DNA from: Planctomycetota bacterium
Lineage (GTDB): Bacteria; Planctomycetota; MHYJ01; WSZJ01
Reading direction: 5' to 3'
Assembly (NCBI GenBank): GCA_021413805.1
Contig: JAIOPR010000053.1
Location: forward strand, 1-38,094
DNA length: 38,094 bases
The position numbers were made by a program, and so were the translations under genes. This document shows, in pieces, positions 1 to 8,389 of the stretch. Numbering within the stretch: position 1 is the stretch's first letter; the number at the start of each line of letters is the position of its first letter. The notes beneath the pieces were generated by a model that was not told the origin of the DNA, did no database searches, and saw only the letters and a list, made by a program, of their open reading frames with translations.

Positions 1-1606
1 CAACCATGCCGCGGCCGAACCAGGCCGTCGCCGCGACCGTGGCGCTGACGAACGCGAGCGACAGGATCAGGTTCAGGGTCCCGCCGAAACCGGAGACGAT
101 CTTCGAGGGATTGTCCTCCCGGAAGTCCGGGAAAATCGCCCCGAGCCCCACGGAAAGGCCGCTCAGCCCGAAGCAGATCGCGAGCGTGGCGAACGCCTGC
201 AGGGCAATGGTAGGTCCCGGGGCCTGCAGCATCGCGCTGGAAGTCAGGATCAGCGTCTCGGAAACGACCACGGCGCCGAAGAAGCAGAAGAGGAATTTCC
301 CGAGGAGGATAGTGCCGCGGCTGGTGGGGGCGACGCCGAGGAGCCAGAATCGCTTTCCCTCGAGGGAAAGCTGCGGGAAGACGAACCTGGTGGTGAACGT
401 GGAGAGCGTGAGCGAAGTGGCGCAGAGATTCAGCAGGGCGATCAGCGCCTTCCACATCGGGTAGCGGAGGTTGTAGGCGAACCCGCGCAGGTTGAGGAAG
501 TAGACCGCGAGGAGCCCGAAAAAAATCAGGAACTGCGACCACTGGACCGGGTCGCGCATGAACGACCGCAGGTCCTTGAGCATCAGCAGCCGCAGCCGGG
601 CCGGCACGAAAAACAGCACCGCGTTCCACGCCGCTTCCAGCACCCGCGACTCCGGGAAGTTCTTCCGCCGGTCGGAGGCCTGGGCGGCGCACCACGACTC
701 GAAAAACCAGCGGCGGGCGAGGACATACCCCATGCGTGTGAGGAAGAGGGCGTTGCCGAGGATGGCGAGGCCGAAGCGCACGACATCCGAGGTGGCTCGC
801 GACGCCTCGACCGCAGGGTCGAGTCCGGGCATGAGGGCCGCGGGATGTGTCGCATCGGCGAGCGCCGAGATCCCGCCCGCGACCCAGAAGGACGGGCAGA
901 GCGGCGATTGCGCGAACTGGAGATTTGACAGGACGGCGCGCATCCACTGCTGCTGAAGCGGGAGCGCGTAGCCGCGGAGCGAAAGGATCTGGTAGATAAC
1001 GAAAAGCGCGAGGCCGAGGAGCGCCCCGCCGGCGATCACCATGATGCGTCGGCGGAACCGCGGGGCGAAGCGGGCAATGAAGAGGGCGACAAGGTTGCCG
1101 AGTGCGGCCGGGATGAAAATGAACATCCCGATGAGGACCGCGGCGCCGGCGTAGAAGGTGAACCCGAGGTGCAGAGTACGGCCGTACGCGGCCATGAGCG
1201 GTGTGCCCAGGAAGAGAAACGCCCAGGAGGAGAACCAGAGCGTCTCGACGAACTTGTAGATGTAGAGGTGTTCTTCCAGGACCGGGGAGGACATGAGGAA
1301 CGAAGTTTCCGCCGACCGGAACAGCGAGGTCCACGAGATGATCGCGTTCGAGAAGACGAGCATCAGCCCGAGGAAAAAGAAAAAGATCGCAAGGAGGTAC
1401 TGGGTCAGCTCCCTCGCGGCGTCCGGCTCCGCGGCCACGTGCGTGAACGCTTCGTCGAACAACTTGTACAGCCCGAACCAGAACGCCAGCCCGAACGTCG
1501 CGACGACGCCGACCTTGAACCACGACCGCTCGCCGCGCAGCAGCCGGTTCCGGAGGTCCGTGTACCGGAGCCAGAGCAGGAGACCGGGGCTCGCCGCGCC
1601 GCTCAT
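1..1606 (-). CDS. ABC transporter permease, C-terminus cut by window edge
   Basis: Membrane half of an ABC transporter, probably an ABC-2-type exporter; the substrate is unknown. I translated it from the ATG at 1606, which overlaps the stop of the upstream ATPase gene (ATGA), and it stays open for 535 codons to the window edge. The product starts MSGAASPGLLLWLRYTDLRN and has many hydrophobic segments, for example around residues 35-50, 75-95, 125-145, 155-180 and 195-215. Further membrane segments follow in the second half (near LIFFGLLAVYFLNL and LLGKFLFCFFGAVVV), giving roughly ten or more. The overlap and the neighbouring ATPase make transporter function very likely. The family is inferred from topology and context, not from a diagnostic motif. 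Confidence 0.8.
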   Translation of the reverse strand, partial: MSGAASPGLLLWLRYTDLRNRLLRGERSWFKVGVVATFGLAFWFGLYKLFDEAFTHVAAEPDAARELTQYLLAIFFFFLGLMLVFSNAIISWTSLFRSAETSFLMSSPVLEEHLYIYKFVETLWFSSWAFLFLGTPLMAAYGRTLHLGFTFYAGAAVLIGMFIFIPAALGNLVALFIARFAPRFRRRIMVIAGGALLGLALFVIYQILSLRGYALPLQQQWMRAVLSNLQFAQSPLCPSFWVAGGISALADATHPAALMPGLDPAVEASRATSDVVRFGLAILGNALFLTRMGYVLARRWFFESWCAAQASDRRKNFPESRVLEAAWNAVLFFVPARLRLLMLKDLRSFMRDPVQWSQFLIFFGLLAVYFLNLRGFAYNLRYPMWKALIALLNLCATSLTLSTFTTRFVFPQLSLEGKRFWLLGVAPTSRGTILLGKFLFCFFGAVVVSETLILTSSAMLQAPGPTIALQAFATLAICFGLSGLSVGLGAIFPDFREDNPSKIVSGFGGTLNLILSLAFVSATVAATAWFGRGMV

Positions 1607-2346
1607 TTCTTCCCTTCTTCCGCTTCGGCCGCTTCCACGATGCGGAAGAAAATATCCTCGAGGTTTTCGGGCGCCCCGGCCTTGGCGCGCAGGGCGTCGA
1701 TGGTGCCCAGGGCGACGAGCTTGCCGTGATTGAGGATGCCGATCCGGTCCGCGGTCTGTTCCGCCACGGAAAGGACGTGCGTGGACATGAAGATCGTCGT
1801 GCCGCCGGAGGCCAGGGCCCGCAGGATGCCTTTCACCTGCCTCCCCGTCTGCGGATCGAGGCCGACGAGCGGCTCGTCGAGCAGGATGACCTGGGGTTTG
1901 TGGAGAAGCGTCGACGCGAGGGCGACGCGCTGTTTCATGCCGTGGGAATACGTTTCGGTGAGCTCGTCGATCCAGTCGGACATGTCGAACAGACCGATCA
2001 GCCGTTCCATCTCCGCGCGGGTCGGGCCGATGTCGAGCCCGTAGAGCCCGGCGACAAACCTGAGAAACTCGCGCCCGCTCAGCTTGTCGTACAGGTACGG
2101 CTGGTCCGGTACGTACGCCAGCAGCCGTTTCGCGCCGATCGGGTCCGCCCCGATGTCAATTCCGCCCAGCAGCACCCGCCCTTCGCTCGGCCGCAGCAAC
2201 CCCGCCGCCATTTTGAGAGTCGTCGTCTTCCCTGCCCCGTTCGGCCCGAGAAACGCGAAGAATTCGCCCCGCGGAATCGTCAGGGTCAGCGGGTGAACCG
2301 CCACCTTCGTCCCAAACCGCCGCGTGGCCTGCTGGAATTCGATCAT
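1603..2346 (-). CDS. ABC transporter ATP-binding protein
   Basis: Cytoplasmic ATPase of 247 residues that powers the adjacent permease. It has a Walker A GPNGAGKTT near residues 35-43, a Q-loop region around VPDQPYLYDKLSGREFL, the signature YSHGMKQRVAL, a Walker B VILLDEPLVGLD and the switch histidine in STHVLSV. The length is typical for a single-domain ABC-2-type ATPase. Its ATG overlaps the stop of the upstream gene by 4 bp and its own stop overlaps the permease ATG by 4 bp, so the four genes look translationally coupled. Function as an ABC ATPase is certain from the motifs; the cargo cannot be told. The C-terminal tail after the switch region resembles gliding/exporter ATPases. Confidence 0.95.
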   Translation of the reverse strand: MIEFQQATRRFGTKVAVHPLTLTIPRGEFFAFLGPNGAGKTTTLKMAAGLLRPSEGRVLLGGIDIGADPIGAKRLLAYVPDQPYLYDKLSGREFLRFVAGLYGLDIGPTRAEMERLIGLFDMSDWIDELTETYSHGMKQRVALASTLLHKPQVILLDEPLVGLDPQTGRQVKGILRALASGGTTIFMSTHVLSVAEQTADRIGILNHGKLVALGTIDALRAKAGAPENLEDIFFRIVEAAEAEEGKK

Positions 2347-3173
2347 TTGCCTGGCGCGGAAACGGGTTCCCGCCTCATGAACATGGGCAGGCCGGCGGTG
2401 AAGGGCACCTTTTCCTGCAGGATCGCCCCGTCTTCGCCGATCCAGGCGAGGGCGTCGTAGCGGTCTCCGCGAAGGGAAACGACGAACGCGTTCCGCTTCA
2501 CCCCGAGAATCTCGATCTCTTCCATCCTCTCGACGCGCGCCATGAGGGGCTTCGACTTCACGTCGCTTCCGAAGACGGCCGACATCGGGTCAAGCCGGTT
2601 CACGGTCCATTCCCGGCCGATCCGGAGGTTTGAAGGGGCGTGGAACGGGGAAAGCCCGGTGGAAAGGGCCATGGCGCTGTCGAAATACAGTTCGCGCCTG
2701 TCGGGTTCCTTGCTCAACGGGGTCTGGATCTGGACGACGAGGGTGGTCTCGTCGCGCACGACGCCGTTCATGACGAAGTCACCGAGCCCGGTGCGGATGA
2801 GGATGTCGTGGGTCTTCACGCGAAAGCGGGAGTCGAGGAGCGTGGTGGTGCGGATGGTGAGTTCGGACCCGATGGAAAGCGCGAGCGCGGACAGGTCAAC
2901 GGTGGTTTCGTTCTGGATGGCATAGGCCGCGTCCCCGGGGTGGGTTGCGGACATCGGCGACACGGACGTCCGGCTGACGCCGATGCGCATCTCGCCCTTC
3001 TGCCCCTGCAGGAAGATCCCCATCTGGGTTTCTTCCTCCTCGAGGTGGTAGAGCCCTTCGGCGTAGGTCGGGTAGTACTGCTGGAGCAAACCGGGCATGA
3101 CCTTATCGCGGACGAGGAGTCCCATCGTGATGGCCCAGAACGCGACGATCGTCCAGGTCCAGACCCGGCTCAT
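2343..3173 (-). CDS. Membrane-anchored protein of unknown function in ABC operon
   Basis: 276-residue protein with one hydrophobic segment at about residues 6-22 (an uncleaved anchor or signal) followed by a soluble, probably extracytoplasmic, beta-rich region. I do not recognise a named domain. The C-terminal third (REWTVNRLDPMSAVF..., then MEEIEILGVKRNAFVVSLRG...AWIGEDGAILQEKVPF) looks like the repeating strands of cell-surface or transglutaminase-associated proteins, but this is only an impression. It sits between a methyltransferase-like membrane enzyme and an ABC ATPase with ATGA overlaps on both sides, so it is probably made together with the transporter. A role as an accessory or substrate-handling subunit is inference from context. 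Confidence 0.8.
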   Translation of the reverse strand: MSRVWTWTIVAFWAITMGLLVRDKVMPGLLQQYYPTYAEGLYHLEEEETQMGIFLQGQKGEMRIGVSRTSVSPMSATHPGDAAYAIQNETTVDLSALALSIGSELTIRTTTLLDSRFRVKTHDILIRTGLGDFVMNGVVRDETTLVVQIQTPLSKEPDRRELYFDSAMALSTGLSPFHAPSNLRIGREWTVNRLDPMSAVFGSDVKSKPLMARVERMEEIEILGVKRNAFVVSLRGDRYDALAWIGEDGAILQEKVPFTAGLPMFMRREPVSAPGK

Positions 3174-3895
3174 GGGGCCGCCTTCTCAGCAGGCGCGGAC
3201 GCGGATTCGATGGGGTTCGGTTCCTTCTTCTCTTTCCCGTAGATGATCCGCTTCGCGAGCTTGAAAACCCACGGCGTCACGATCATCGCGACCGCAGTCC
3301 AGAACGCGTAAGCGGCCAATCCCGGGTGCAGGAGGACCGGGTAGCCCTTCACGGACCACTTGTTCCCGCCCTGCGCGTCGATCATCAGGTCCTTCGCGAG
3401 AAACATGAGCGCGAACGCGAAATGGCGGAGCTGGCGCGGGACTTCGCGGTTCCGGTAGAGCGCGGCGTAATTGAGCGAGCCGCGCACATGGGGGTACTTG
3501 GGGAAGATCGAAGGAATGTAGCGGGGCACTTTGTCGAGGTAGTCCTGGTAGGCCGGCCCGTGGATACGGAGGAGCTCGTCTTCCTCGGAGAGGGTCCGCG
3601 GGTAGAGGACGAACCCGTAGAACCCGATGAACCAGGCGATGGGGACCCACGGGTTCCACGCGATGACGCAGAAACCGGCGTCGGTGAGGAAATTCGAAAC
3701 ATAGAAGGGGTTGCGGACCCAGCGGTACGGGCCGGCGATGGTGAGGACCTGGGTCTTGACGAGGGTCCCGGCGGCGATGAAGTGAAGGATCTGGCCGAGG
3801 GCGATGAGGATCGTGCCCACGATGAGGGAGGTGTGAGTCGGGTCGCCGACGATGAAGAGGACGAGGATGAGGATGCGGCGAAGCAAGGTGCGCAT
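3170..3895 (-). CDS. Isoprenylcysteine/phospholipid methyltransferase-like membrane protein
   Basis: Integral membrane protein of the ICMT/PEMT-like family (S-adenosylmethionine-dependent methylation of lipid or prenyl groups). The family signature is visible: GPYRWVRNPFYVSNF, then a hydrophobic pair of segments (GFCVIAWNPWVPIAWFIGFYGFVL), an EEDELLRIHG motif and YQDYLDKVPRYIP. These correspond to the catalytic C-terminal part of the family. A further C-terminal extension has another membrane segment (YAFWTAVAMIVTPWVFKLA) and a Lys/Glu/Ala-rich tail. The start is uncertain: ATG at 3895 (MRTLLRRILIL) gives 241 residues, while an in-frame TTG at 3928 would add 11. First gene of the four-gene minus-strand operon. 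The substrate is unknown. Confidence 0.8.
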   Translation of the reverse strand: MRTLLRRILILVLFIVGDPTHTSLIVGTILIALGQILHFIAAGTLVKTQVLTIAGPYRWVRNPFYVSNFLTDAGFCVIAWNPWVPIAWFIGFYGFVLYPRTLSEEDELLRIHGPAYQDYLDKVPRYIPSIFPKYPHVRGSLNYAALYRNREVPRQLRHFAFALMFLAKDLMIDAQGGNKWSVKGYPVLLHPGLAAYAFWTAVAMIVTPWVFKLAKRIIYGKEKKEPNPIESASAPAEKAAP

Positions 3896-3978
3896 CTTGG
3901 GGAACTGGAAGGATCGGCGATCGGGCAAAGGACGGCCCCCTGGAGGACGAGGAGAGATAAGGTGGGAGGGCTAAGGCA

Positions 3979-4027
3979 ACGGACGAATGATCAATGATCA
4001 ATGTTCCATGTTCAATGATCAATGTTC
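3979..4027. repeat. ATTGATCAT-type short repeat cluster
   Basis: The intergenic region between two divergent genes holds iterated AATGATCAATG and CAATGTTCC units: CAATGATCAATGTTCC-like copies occur twice within about 45 bp, and TGATCA is palindromic. The 18-mer acggacgaatgatcaatg at 3979-3996 recurs exactly, inverted, at 20476-20493 in another intergenic gap. AT-rich units like this in a high-GC genome look like a dispersed intergenic repeat. The rest of 3896-4136 shows no gene or clear promoter to me. Confidence 0.7.
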
Positions 4028-4136
4028 CGCTCCGTGGGGTTTCATGGAATGTTGTCGGATGGTGCCCCTTGGGTTGATGATTCCGGACCCGGTGCGTGAG
4101 CGTCCGGCCCTGGACGGCATCACACCGGCGGAACCC

Positions 4137-5006
4137 ATGACACTCCCCCTCGACGCGTTTTACACGGCGCTGGCGTCCACTTGCGGCACTTCCCTCCCGC
4201 TGGCCCGGTCACTTTCGTCCTGCGGCCGCCCGGACCTGGCGCTGCTCGCGGATGGGCGGACGCTCGCGGAGATTCTCGAAGCGGGGAGATTCCCGGCCAT
4301 CGACGTGGCGGTGGTCCGTGCAGCCGAGGCCTCGGGGCGGCTGGAAGCGGCTTTGAAGAGCCTGGCACGCCGGGCGAGTGAAGCGAAGATTCTCCGGCGC
4401 AAGCTGACGGCGATCCTGGTCTACCCGATGTTCGTCGCGCACGGCGTGGTCATCGCTCCCTGGATTATCCAGTGGATTGTCGGGCGGCCTTCCTTCGTCA
4501 TGCTCCTTTGTGACCTCGCTGCGATCTGGATCCTGTTCTTCGCCGCGCGCGCCATGCTCCGCAGCCCGCTCGGCGAACGCCTGCCCGTCGCCGGGCCGAT
4601 CCGCCGGGGCGTGGCCCTCGCCCGCTTCTGCGACACCCTCTCCGGCGCCCTCGACGCCGCGCTTCCCAACCGCCGGGCCATCGAACTGGCGGCGGACGCT
4701 GCGGGGGGAGGAACCGGGGCCAGGGCGCGGGTGGCTGCCGCGGGAGACGTCAACCGGCCGCTGGTCGAAATCCTCGCGCCGGTGCTGCCTCCGCTGAGCA
4801 TCGAGATGCTGCGCGCCGGCGAGGAATCGGGCAATGTGGACAAGGCGCTGGCGAATCTCTCGACGCGTCACTTCGAGGATGCGATTCACGCGCTCAACGT
4901 GGTTGTCGCGGTGCTTCCCGTCGTGCTGTTTCTCTTCGTGGTCGCGCTCGCGGTCCTGCAGATGATGGCGATCGGTCTGCCGACGGGTGCGCGTGCCCTG
5001 CCGTAA
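4137..5006 (+). CDS. GspF/PilC-like inner-membrane protein (type II secretion F domain)
   Basis: 289-residue membrane protein with two type II secretion system F-like domains. The first, at about residues 1-125, includes the helical region FPAIDVAVVRAAEASGRLEAALKSLA and a membrane segment VYPMFVAHGVVIAPWII. The second, at about 160-285, includes VLPPLSIEMLRAGEESGNVDKALANLS and the terminal segment VVVAVLPVVLFLFVVALAVLQMM. The paired (A/G)EESG-type motifs are typical of GspF/PilC platform proteins, which assemble pseudopili. It is shorter than the usual ~400 residues. ATG 4137 is chosen because the sequence upstream in frame (from 3987) is repeat-derived. No other secretion or pilus gene is in the window, so it is an orphan here. 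Confidence 0.78.
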   Translation: MTLPLDAFYTALASTCGTSLPLARSLSSCGRPDLALLADGRTLAEILEAGRFPAIDVAVVRAAEASGRLEAALKSLARRASEAKILRRKLTAILVYPMFVAHGVVIAPWIIQWIVGRPSFVMLLCDLAAIWILFFAARAMLRSPLGERLPVAGPIRRGVALARFCDTLSGALDAALPNRRAIELAADAAGGGTGARARVAAAGDVNRPLVEILAPVLPPLSIEMLRAGEESGNVDKALANLSTRHFEDAIHALNVVVAVLPVVLFLFVVALAVLQMMAIGLPTGARALP

Positions 5007-5009
5007 CGA

Positions 5010-5555
5010 TCACCGGCCCAGCAACGCCGCCACGTCCGCCCGCGTCCGCTCCGCATCGTAAAACCGCCCGGGGCACGCCACCCCGCGCTTCTTCTCGCTC
5101 TCCGCCAGGATCTCCGTCGGCGGGATCAGCTTTTCGCGGCAGAGGCGCACCAGAAGCGCTTCGAGTGCCGCCTGCTGTTTGCGCGTCGGTTTCTCGCGGT
5201 CGAGGTCGCCGACGAGGCAGATTTCGATCACGTCGCGGTTCTGCCCCGCCCGTTCCAGCTTCCAGCGGGGCCCTTCTTCCACCAGCCCGTCCGCCGTTTC
5301 CGTCCCGTTCCCGATCACGAAATGGAACGGCGCGCCGCCGTCTGCAGAGTGGGCGAGGTCGATCGACTTGAGGCTCCCTTTCCTCGCCCGGTTGGAATGG
5401 ACCAGGATCCCGGCCCAGGGGCGCGCTTTCCCGGCGTCACTGGTAACCGGTTGCATGGCGACGGGGTATGGCATGGCGTCGTTGTGGAAGACGACCAGGA
5501 CCGCCAGCAGCGTGGCGGTGATCAGGGCGACGAGCAGGAAATCGAAGAGGCGCAT
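5010..5555 (-). CDS. N-acetylmuramoyl-L-alanine amidase-like (PGRP fold) protein, degenerate site
   Basis: 181-residue protein with an N-terminal hydrophobic segment (MRLFDFLLVALITATLLAVLVV) and a PGRP/amidase_2-like domain. Family landmarks are GILVHSN (H53, first zinc-ligand position), FHFVIGNG, EICLVGDLD, PTRKQQAALEALL and CPGRFYD (C161, last ligand position). The second zinc histidine, normally in a G-H-R-D context before the CPG motif, is missing: the aligned stretch is ILAESEKKRGVACPG with Glu152 there. Catalysis is therefore doubtful; it may bind peptidoglycan, or the Glu may serve as a ligand. ATG 5555 was chosen because it begins the signal/anchor; the longer upstream frame has no recognisable protein. 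It lies 62 bp downstream of the P-type ATPase gene. Confidence 0.75.
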   Translation of the reverse strand: MRLFDFLLVALITATLLAVLVVFHNDAMPYPVAMQPVTSDAGKARPWAGILVHSNRARKGSLKSIDLAHSADGGAPFHFVIGNGTETADGLVEEGPRWKLERAGQNRDVIEICLVGDLDREKPTRKQQAALEALLVRLCREKLIPPTEILAESEKKRGVACPGRFYDAERTRADVAALLGR

Positions 5556-5617
5556 GCTCTTCTGATTTCGGCGGAAAGGGCGGGCGGGCTGAAGGCAAAC
5601 GCGGCGCGGCGGCCATT

Positions 5618-8308
5618 TCAGGCATGCGAACGGCCGATGAAACGCCGGACGAGCTTGGTGATCTCGAGCACGGAGACAGGGATGAACGCGACGCCGAGCA
5701 CAGCGAGGCTTTCGCTCCAGGAGAGCATTCCGGTGTGGAGGAAGCGCTCGAGGATTCCCGAGTGGTGGCTGAAGACCTGGAGGGCGACGATGGCGACGCC
5801 GACGAGGGCCAGGCGCAGGTTCAGGAACACGCCGACCTCCCACAGGACCCGGGTGCGGCTGCGGGCGGAGAACGAGCGGAGGACCTCGGCGATGACCAGG
5901 GTGGAAAAGGCGTACGTGCGGGCTTTTTCGAGGGACCCGTCGTGGAACAGTCCCCACGCGAAGGTCCCGAGGGTGCACGCAGCGTCGAGGAGGCCTGTCA
6001 TGACCATGGCGCCGAGGAACTGCGGATCAGCGATTTCCGAGCCCGGTTTGCGCGGCGGCTGCTTGAGCAGGTCGCGGTCCGCCGGGTCGGTGGCAAGGGC
6101 GAGCGCAGGGAACCCGTCCGTCACGAGGTTGATCCACAGGAGCTGGATCGGGACGAGCGGAAGAGGCCAGCCGGCGATGACGGCCACGGCCATGACGAGA
6201 ATTTCGCCGAAGTTCCCCGAGAGCAGGTAGAGCAGGGTCTTGCGGATGTTCTCGTAAATCCCGCGGCCTTCCTCGATCGCGGCGACAATCGTGGCGAAAT
6301 TGTCATCCGTGATGACCATGGAGGAAGCTTCCTTCGCGACGTCCGTTCCGCTCTTCCCCATCGCGATCCCGATGTCGGCGGTCTTGAGCGCGGGGGCGTC
6401 GTTGACGCCGTCCCCGGTCATGGCGACGACGGCGCCGCGCGACTTCCAGGCGCGGACGATCCGGAGCTTGTGCTCGGGGCTGACGCGGGCGAACACGCCG
6501 ATGGAATCGACGCGCGCGGCGAGTTCGGGGTCGCCCAAAACCTGCACCGCCGGCCCCGCGAGGACTTCCGACTCTGCGGAAGCGATCCCGAGTTCGCGCG
6601 CAATGGCGAGCGCCGTGCCGGGATGGTCCCCCGTGATCATGACCACGCGAATTCCCGCCGCCCGGCAGGCGATGACGGCGGCTTTCGCTTCAGCACGCGG
6701 AGGGTCCTGCATCCCGGCCAGGCCGAGGAACGTCAGCCCTGACTCCGGATCAGCGGCCGAATCCTTGCGCGAAAGAGCCAGCACCCGCAGCCCGCGGCCG
6801 GCGAGAGCTTCGTTTTTCGCGGCGATTTTCGAAACATCGTCCGGGGTCATCGGCCGCGCGCCCCCCGACGCAAGGACCGCCGTGCAGAACGGGAGGATCG
6901 CTTCCGGCGCACCTTTCACATACGACCGCGGCCCGGCGGAAGCGCGGCGGACGACGGACATGCGCTTCCGCGTGGAATCGAACGGGTGCGTTTCGATCAC
7001 GGGCTCCGCCGCGTCCAGGGCGTCGAATTTGATCCCTGCCTTGAGCGCCGCGGCGAGGAGGGAGCCCGCGGTCGGGTCGCCGGCGACCTCGGTGCGGCCG
7101 TCGCGTTCAACGACACGTGCGGTGGAACACGCGACGGCGGCGGTCAAGGCGGCGAAGAGCGGGTCGGTGGCGGCCAGCACGACGGGCGCCCCGGCTCGTT
7201 CAAACCGGCCCGTGGCTGCGTACCCTTCGCCCGTCACGGCAAGTTCATCGTCGAGGGCGACCAGCGTCCGCACCGTCATCTGGCCGACGGTCAGCGTGCC
7301 GGTCTTGTCGGTGCAGATGACCGTGGTCGCGCCGAGCGTTTCGACGGATGCCAGCCGGCGCACGAGCGTCCCGCGCTTCGCGAGGCGCCACACGCCGAGC
7401 CCCAGGGCGATGGTCACGACGGCGGGAAGGCCCTCCGGTACCGCCGCGACGGCGAGACTGACCGACGTCAGGAGCATCTCCAGCGGCGGAATGCCGCGCA
7501 GGAGCCCGAGCAGGAAAACGATCGTGACGAGCGCGAGGCACCCGTAGACGAGCACTTTCCCGAACGCCCGCAAGCGGGCCTGAAGCGGCGTTTCCTCGTC
7601 CGCCGCCGCGGCGACGAGCCCGGCGATGCGCCCGAATTCGGTGGAAGCGCCGGTGGCGACGACGAGGCCTTCGCCGAGGCCGGAAGCGACGTTGGTGGCG
7701 GTCCAGGCCATGCCGAGGCGATCCCCGACGGCGGCGTCGGGCGCCGCGACCGAATCAGCGTTCTTCTCCACGGCCTCGGATTCGCCGGTCAGAGCCGCTT
7801 CGGCCGTCTGGAGCCCGGAAGTGCGGATGAGGCGGAGGTCCGCGGGGATGCGGTCGCCGGCCTCGAGGACGACGGTGTCGCCGGGGACGAGGTCGGCGGC
7901 GGGGATGACGAGATTGCGTCCGGCGCGGCGGACGCGGGCGGTGGGCGACGACATTTTCCGGAGGGCGGCGAGGGCATTGGCGGCGTTGCGCTCCTGGACG
8001 AAGCCGACGATCGCGTTGAGGACGACGATGGAGACGATCGCGATGGCATCGGTGAGTTCTCCCATGGCGCCGGCGAGGATGGCGGCCGCCATGAGGATGG
8101 CGACCAGGAGGCTCGCGAACTGGGAAGCGAACATGCGGAGCGCAGAGGGGCCCGTGGATTCGGGCAGGCTGTTCGGCCCGTGCTGCGCCAGGCGCCGCGA
8201 CGCATCGTCATCGGAAAGGCCCTGTTCCCTATCCGCCCCCAGCGCCGCCGCCGCTTCAGCCGGCGACAGCGCGTGCCAGACCGGCAAGGGTGGTCCGGCG
8301 GCTTTCAA
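5618..8308 (-). CDS. SERCA-like calcium-transporting P-type ATPase
   Basis: P2A-type ATPase of about 896 residues. It begins with the cation-ATPase N-terminal domain (WHALSPAEAAAAL...GLSDDDASRRLAQHGPN). It then has TGES at 174-177 (actuator), PEGL at 291-294 in membrane segment 4, DKTGTLT with the phosphorylated Asp334, KGAPE (nucleotide binding) and TGDGVNDAPALK (hinge). The ion-site residues of SERCA are all recognisable: Glu in PEGL, Asn and Glu in SGNFGEI (M5), and Asn, Thr and Asp in NLVTDGFPA (M6). It should pump Ca2+ out of the cytoplasm. No ATG fits; TTG 8308 is chosen because GGAG lies 7 bases upstream (TTG 8287 is the alternative). The very long frame upstream to 9787 is not coding. 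Confidence 0.93.
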   Translation of the reverse strand: MKAAGPPLPVWHALSPAEAAAALGADREQGLSDDDASRRLAQHGPNSLPESTGPSALRMFASQFASLLVAILMAAAILAGAMGELTDAIAIVSIVVLNAIVGFVQERNAANALAALRKMSSPTARVRRAGRNLVIPAADLVPGDTVVLEAGDRIPADLRLIRTSGLQTAEAALTGESEAVEKNADSVAAPDAAVGDRLGMAWTATNVASGLGEGLVVATGASTEFGRIAGLVAAAADEETPLQARLRAFGKVLVYGCLALVTIVFLLGLLRGIPPLEMLLTSVSLAVAAVPEGLPAVVTIALGLGVWRLAKRGTLVRRLASVETLGATTVICTDKTGTLTVGQMTVRTLVALDDELAVTGEGYAATGRFERAGAPVVLAATDPLFAALTAAVACSTARVVERDGRTEVAGDPTAGSLLAAALKAGIKFDALDAAEPVIETHPFDSTRKRMSVVRRASAGPRSYVKGAPEAILPFCTAVLASGGARPMTPDDVSKIAAKNEALAGRGLRVLALSRKDSAADPESGLTFLGLAGMQDPPRAEAKAAVIACRAAGIRVVMITGDHPGTALAIARELGIASAESEVLAGPAVQVLGDPELAARVDSIGVFARVSPEHKLRIVRAWKSRGAVVAMTGDGVNDAPALKTADIGIAMGKSGTDVAKEASSMVITDDNFATIVAAIEEGRGIYENIRKTLLYLLSGNFGEILVMAVAVIAGWPLPLVPIQLLWINLVTDGFPALALATDPADRDLLKQPPRKPGSEIADPQFLGAMVMTGLLDAACTLGTFAWGLFHDGSLEKARTYAFSTLVIAEVLRSFSARSRTRVLWEVGVFLNLRLALVGVAIVALQVFSHHSGILERFLHTGMLSWSESLAVLGVAFIPVSVLEITKLVRRFIGRSHA

Positions 8309-8389
8309 GCGGGCGCTCCGGGATCGAGGGGGGAAGGGACCGAATTGTCTGCAAGGGATAGAATAGGGGCAACACAGGAGATTGGCACC

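Noticed and set aside
3987-4136. Upstream extension of the GspF-like protein (MINDQCSMFNDQCS...)
   Set aside because: The residues come from the AT-rich intergenic repeat. GspF-like sequence begins at ATG 4137.
6986-8389. Long plus-strand frame in front of the AAA ATPase
   Set aside because: Antisense to the P-type ATPase and low in recognisable motifs. A good Shine-Dalgarno marks ATG 8390 as the real start.
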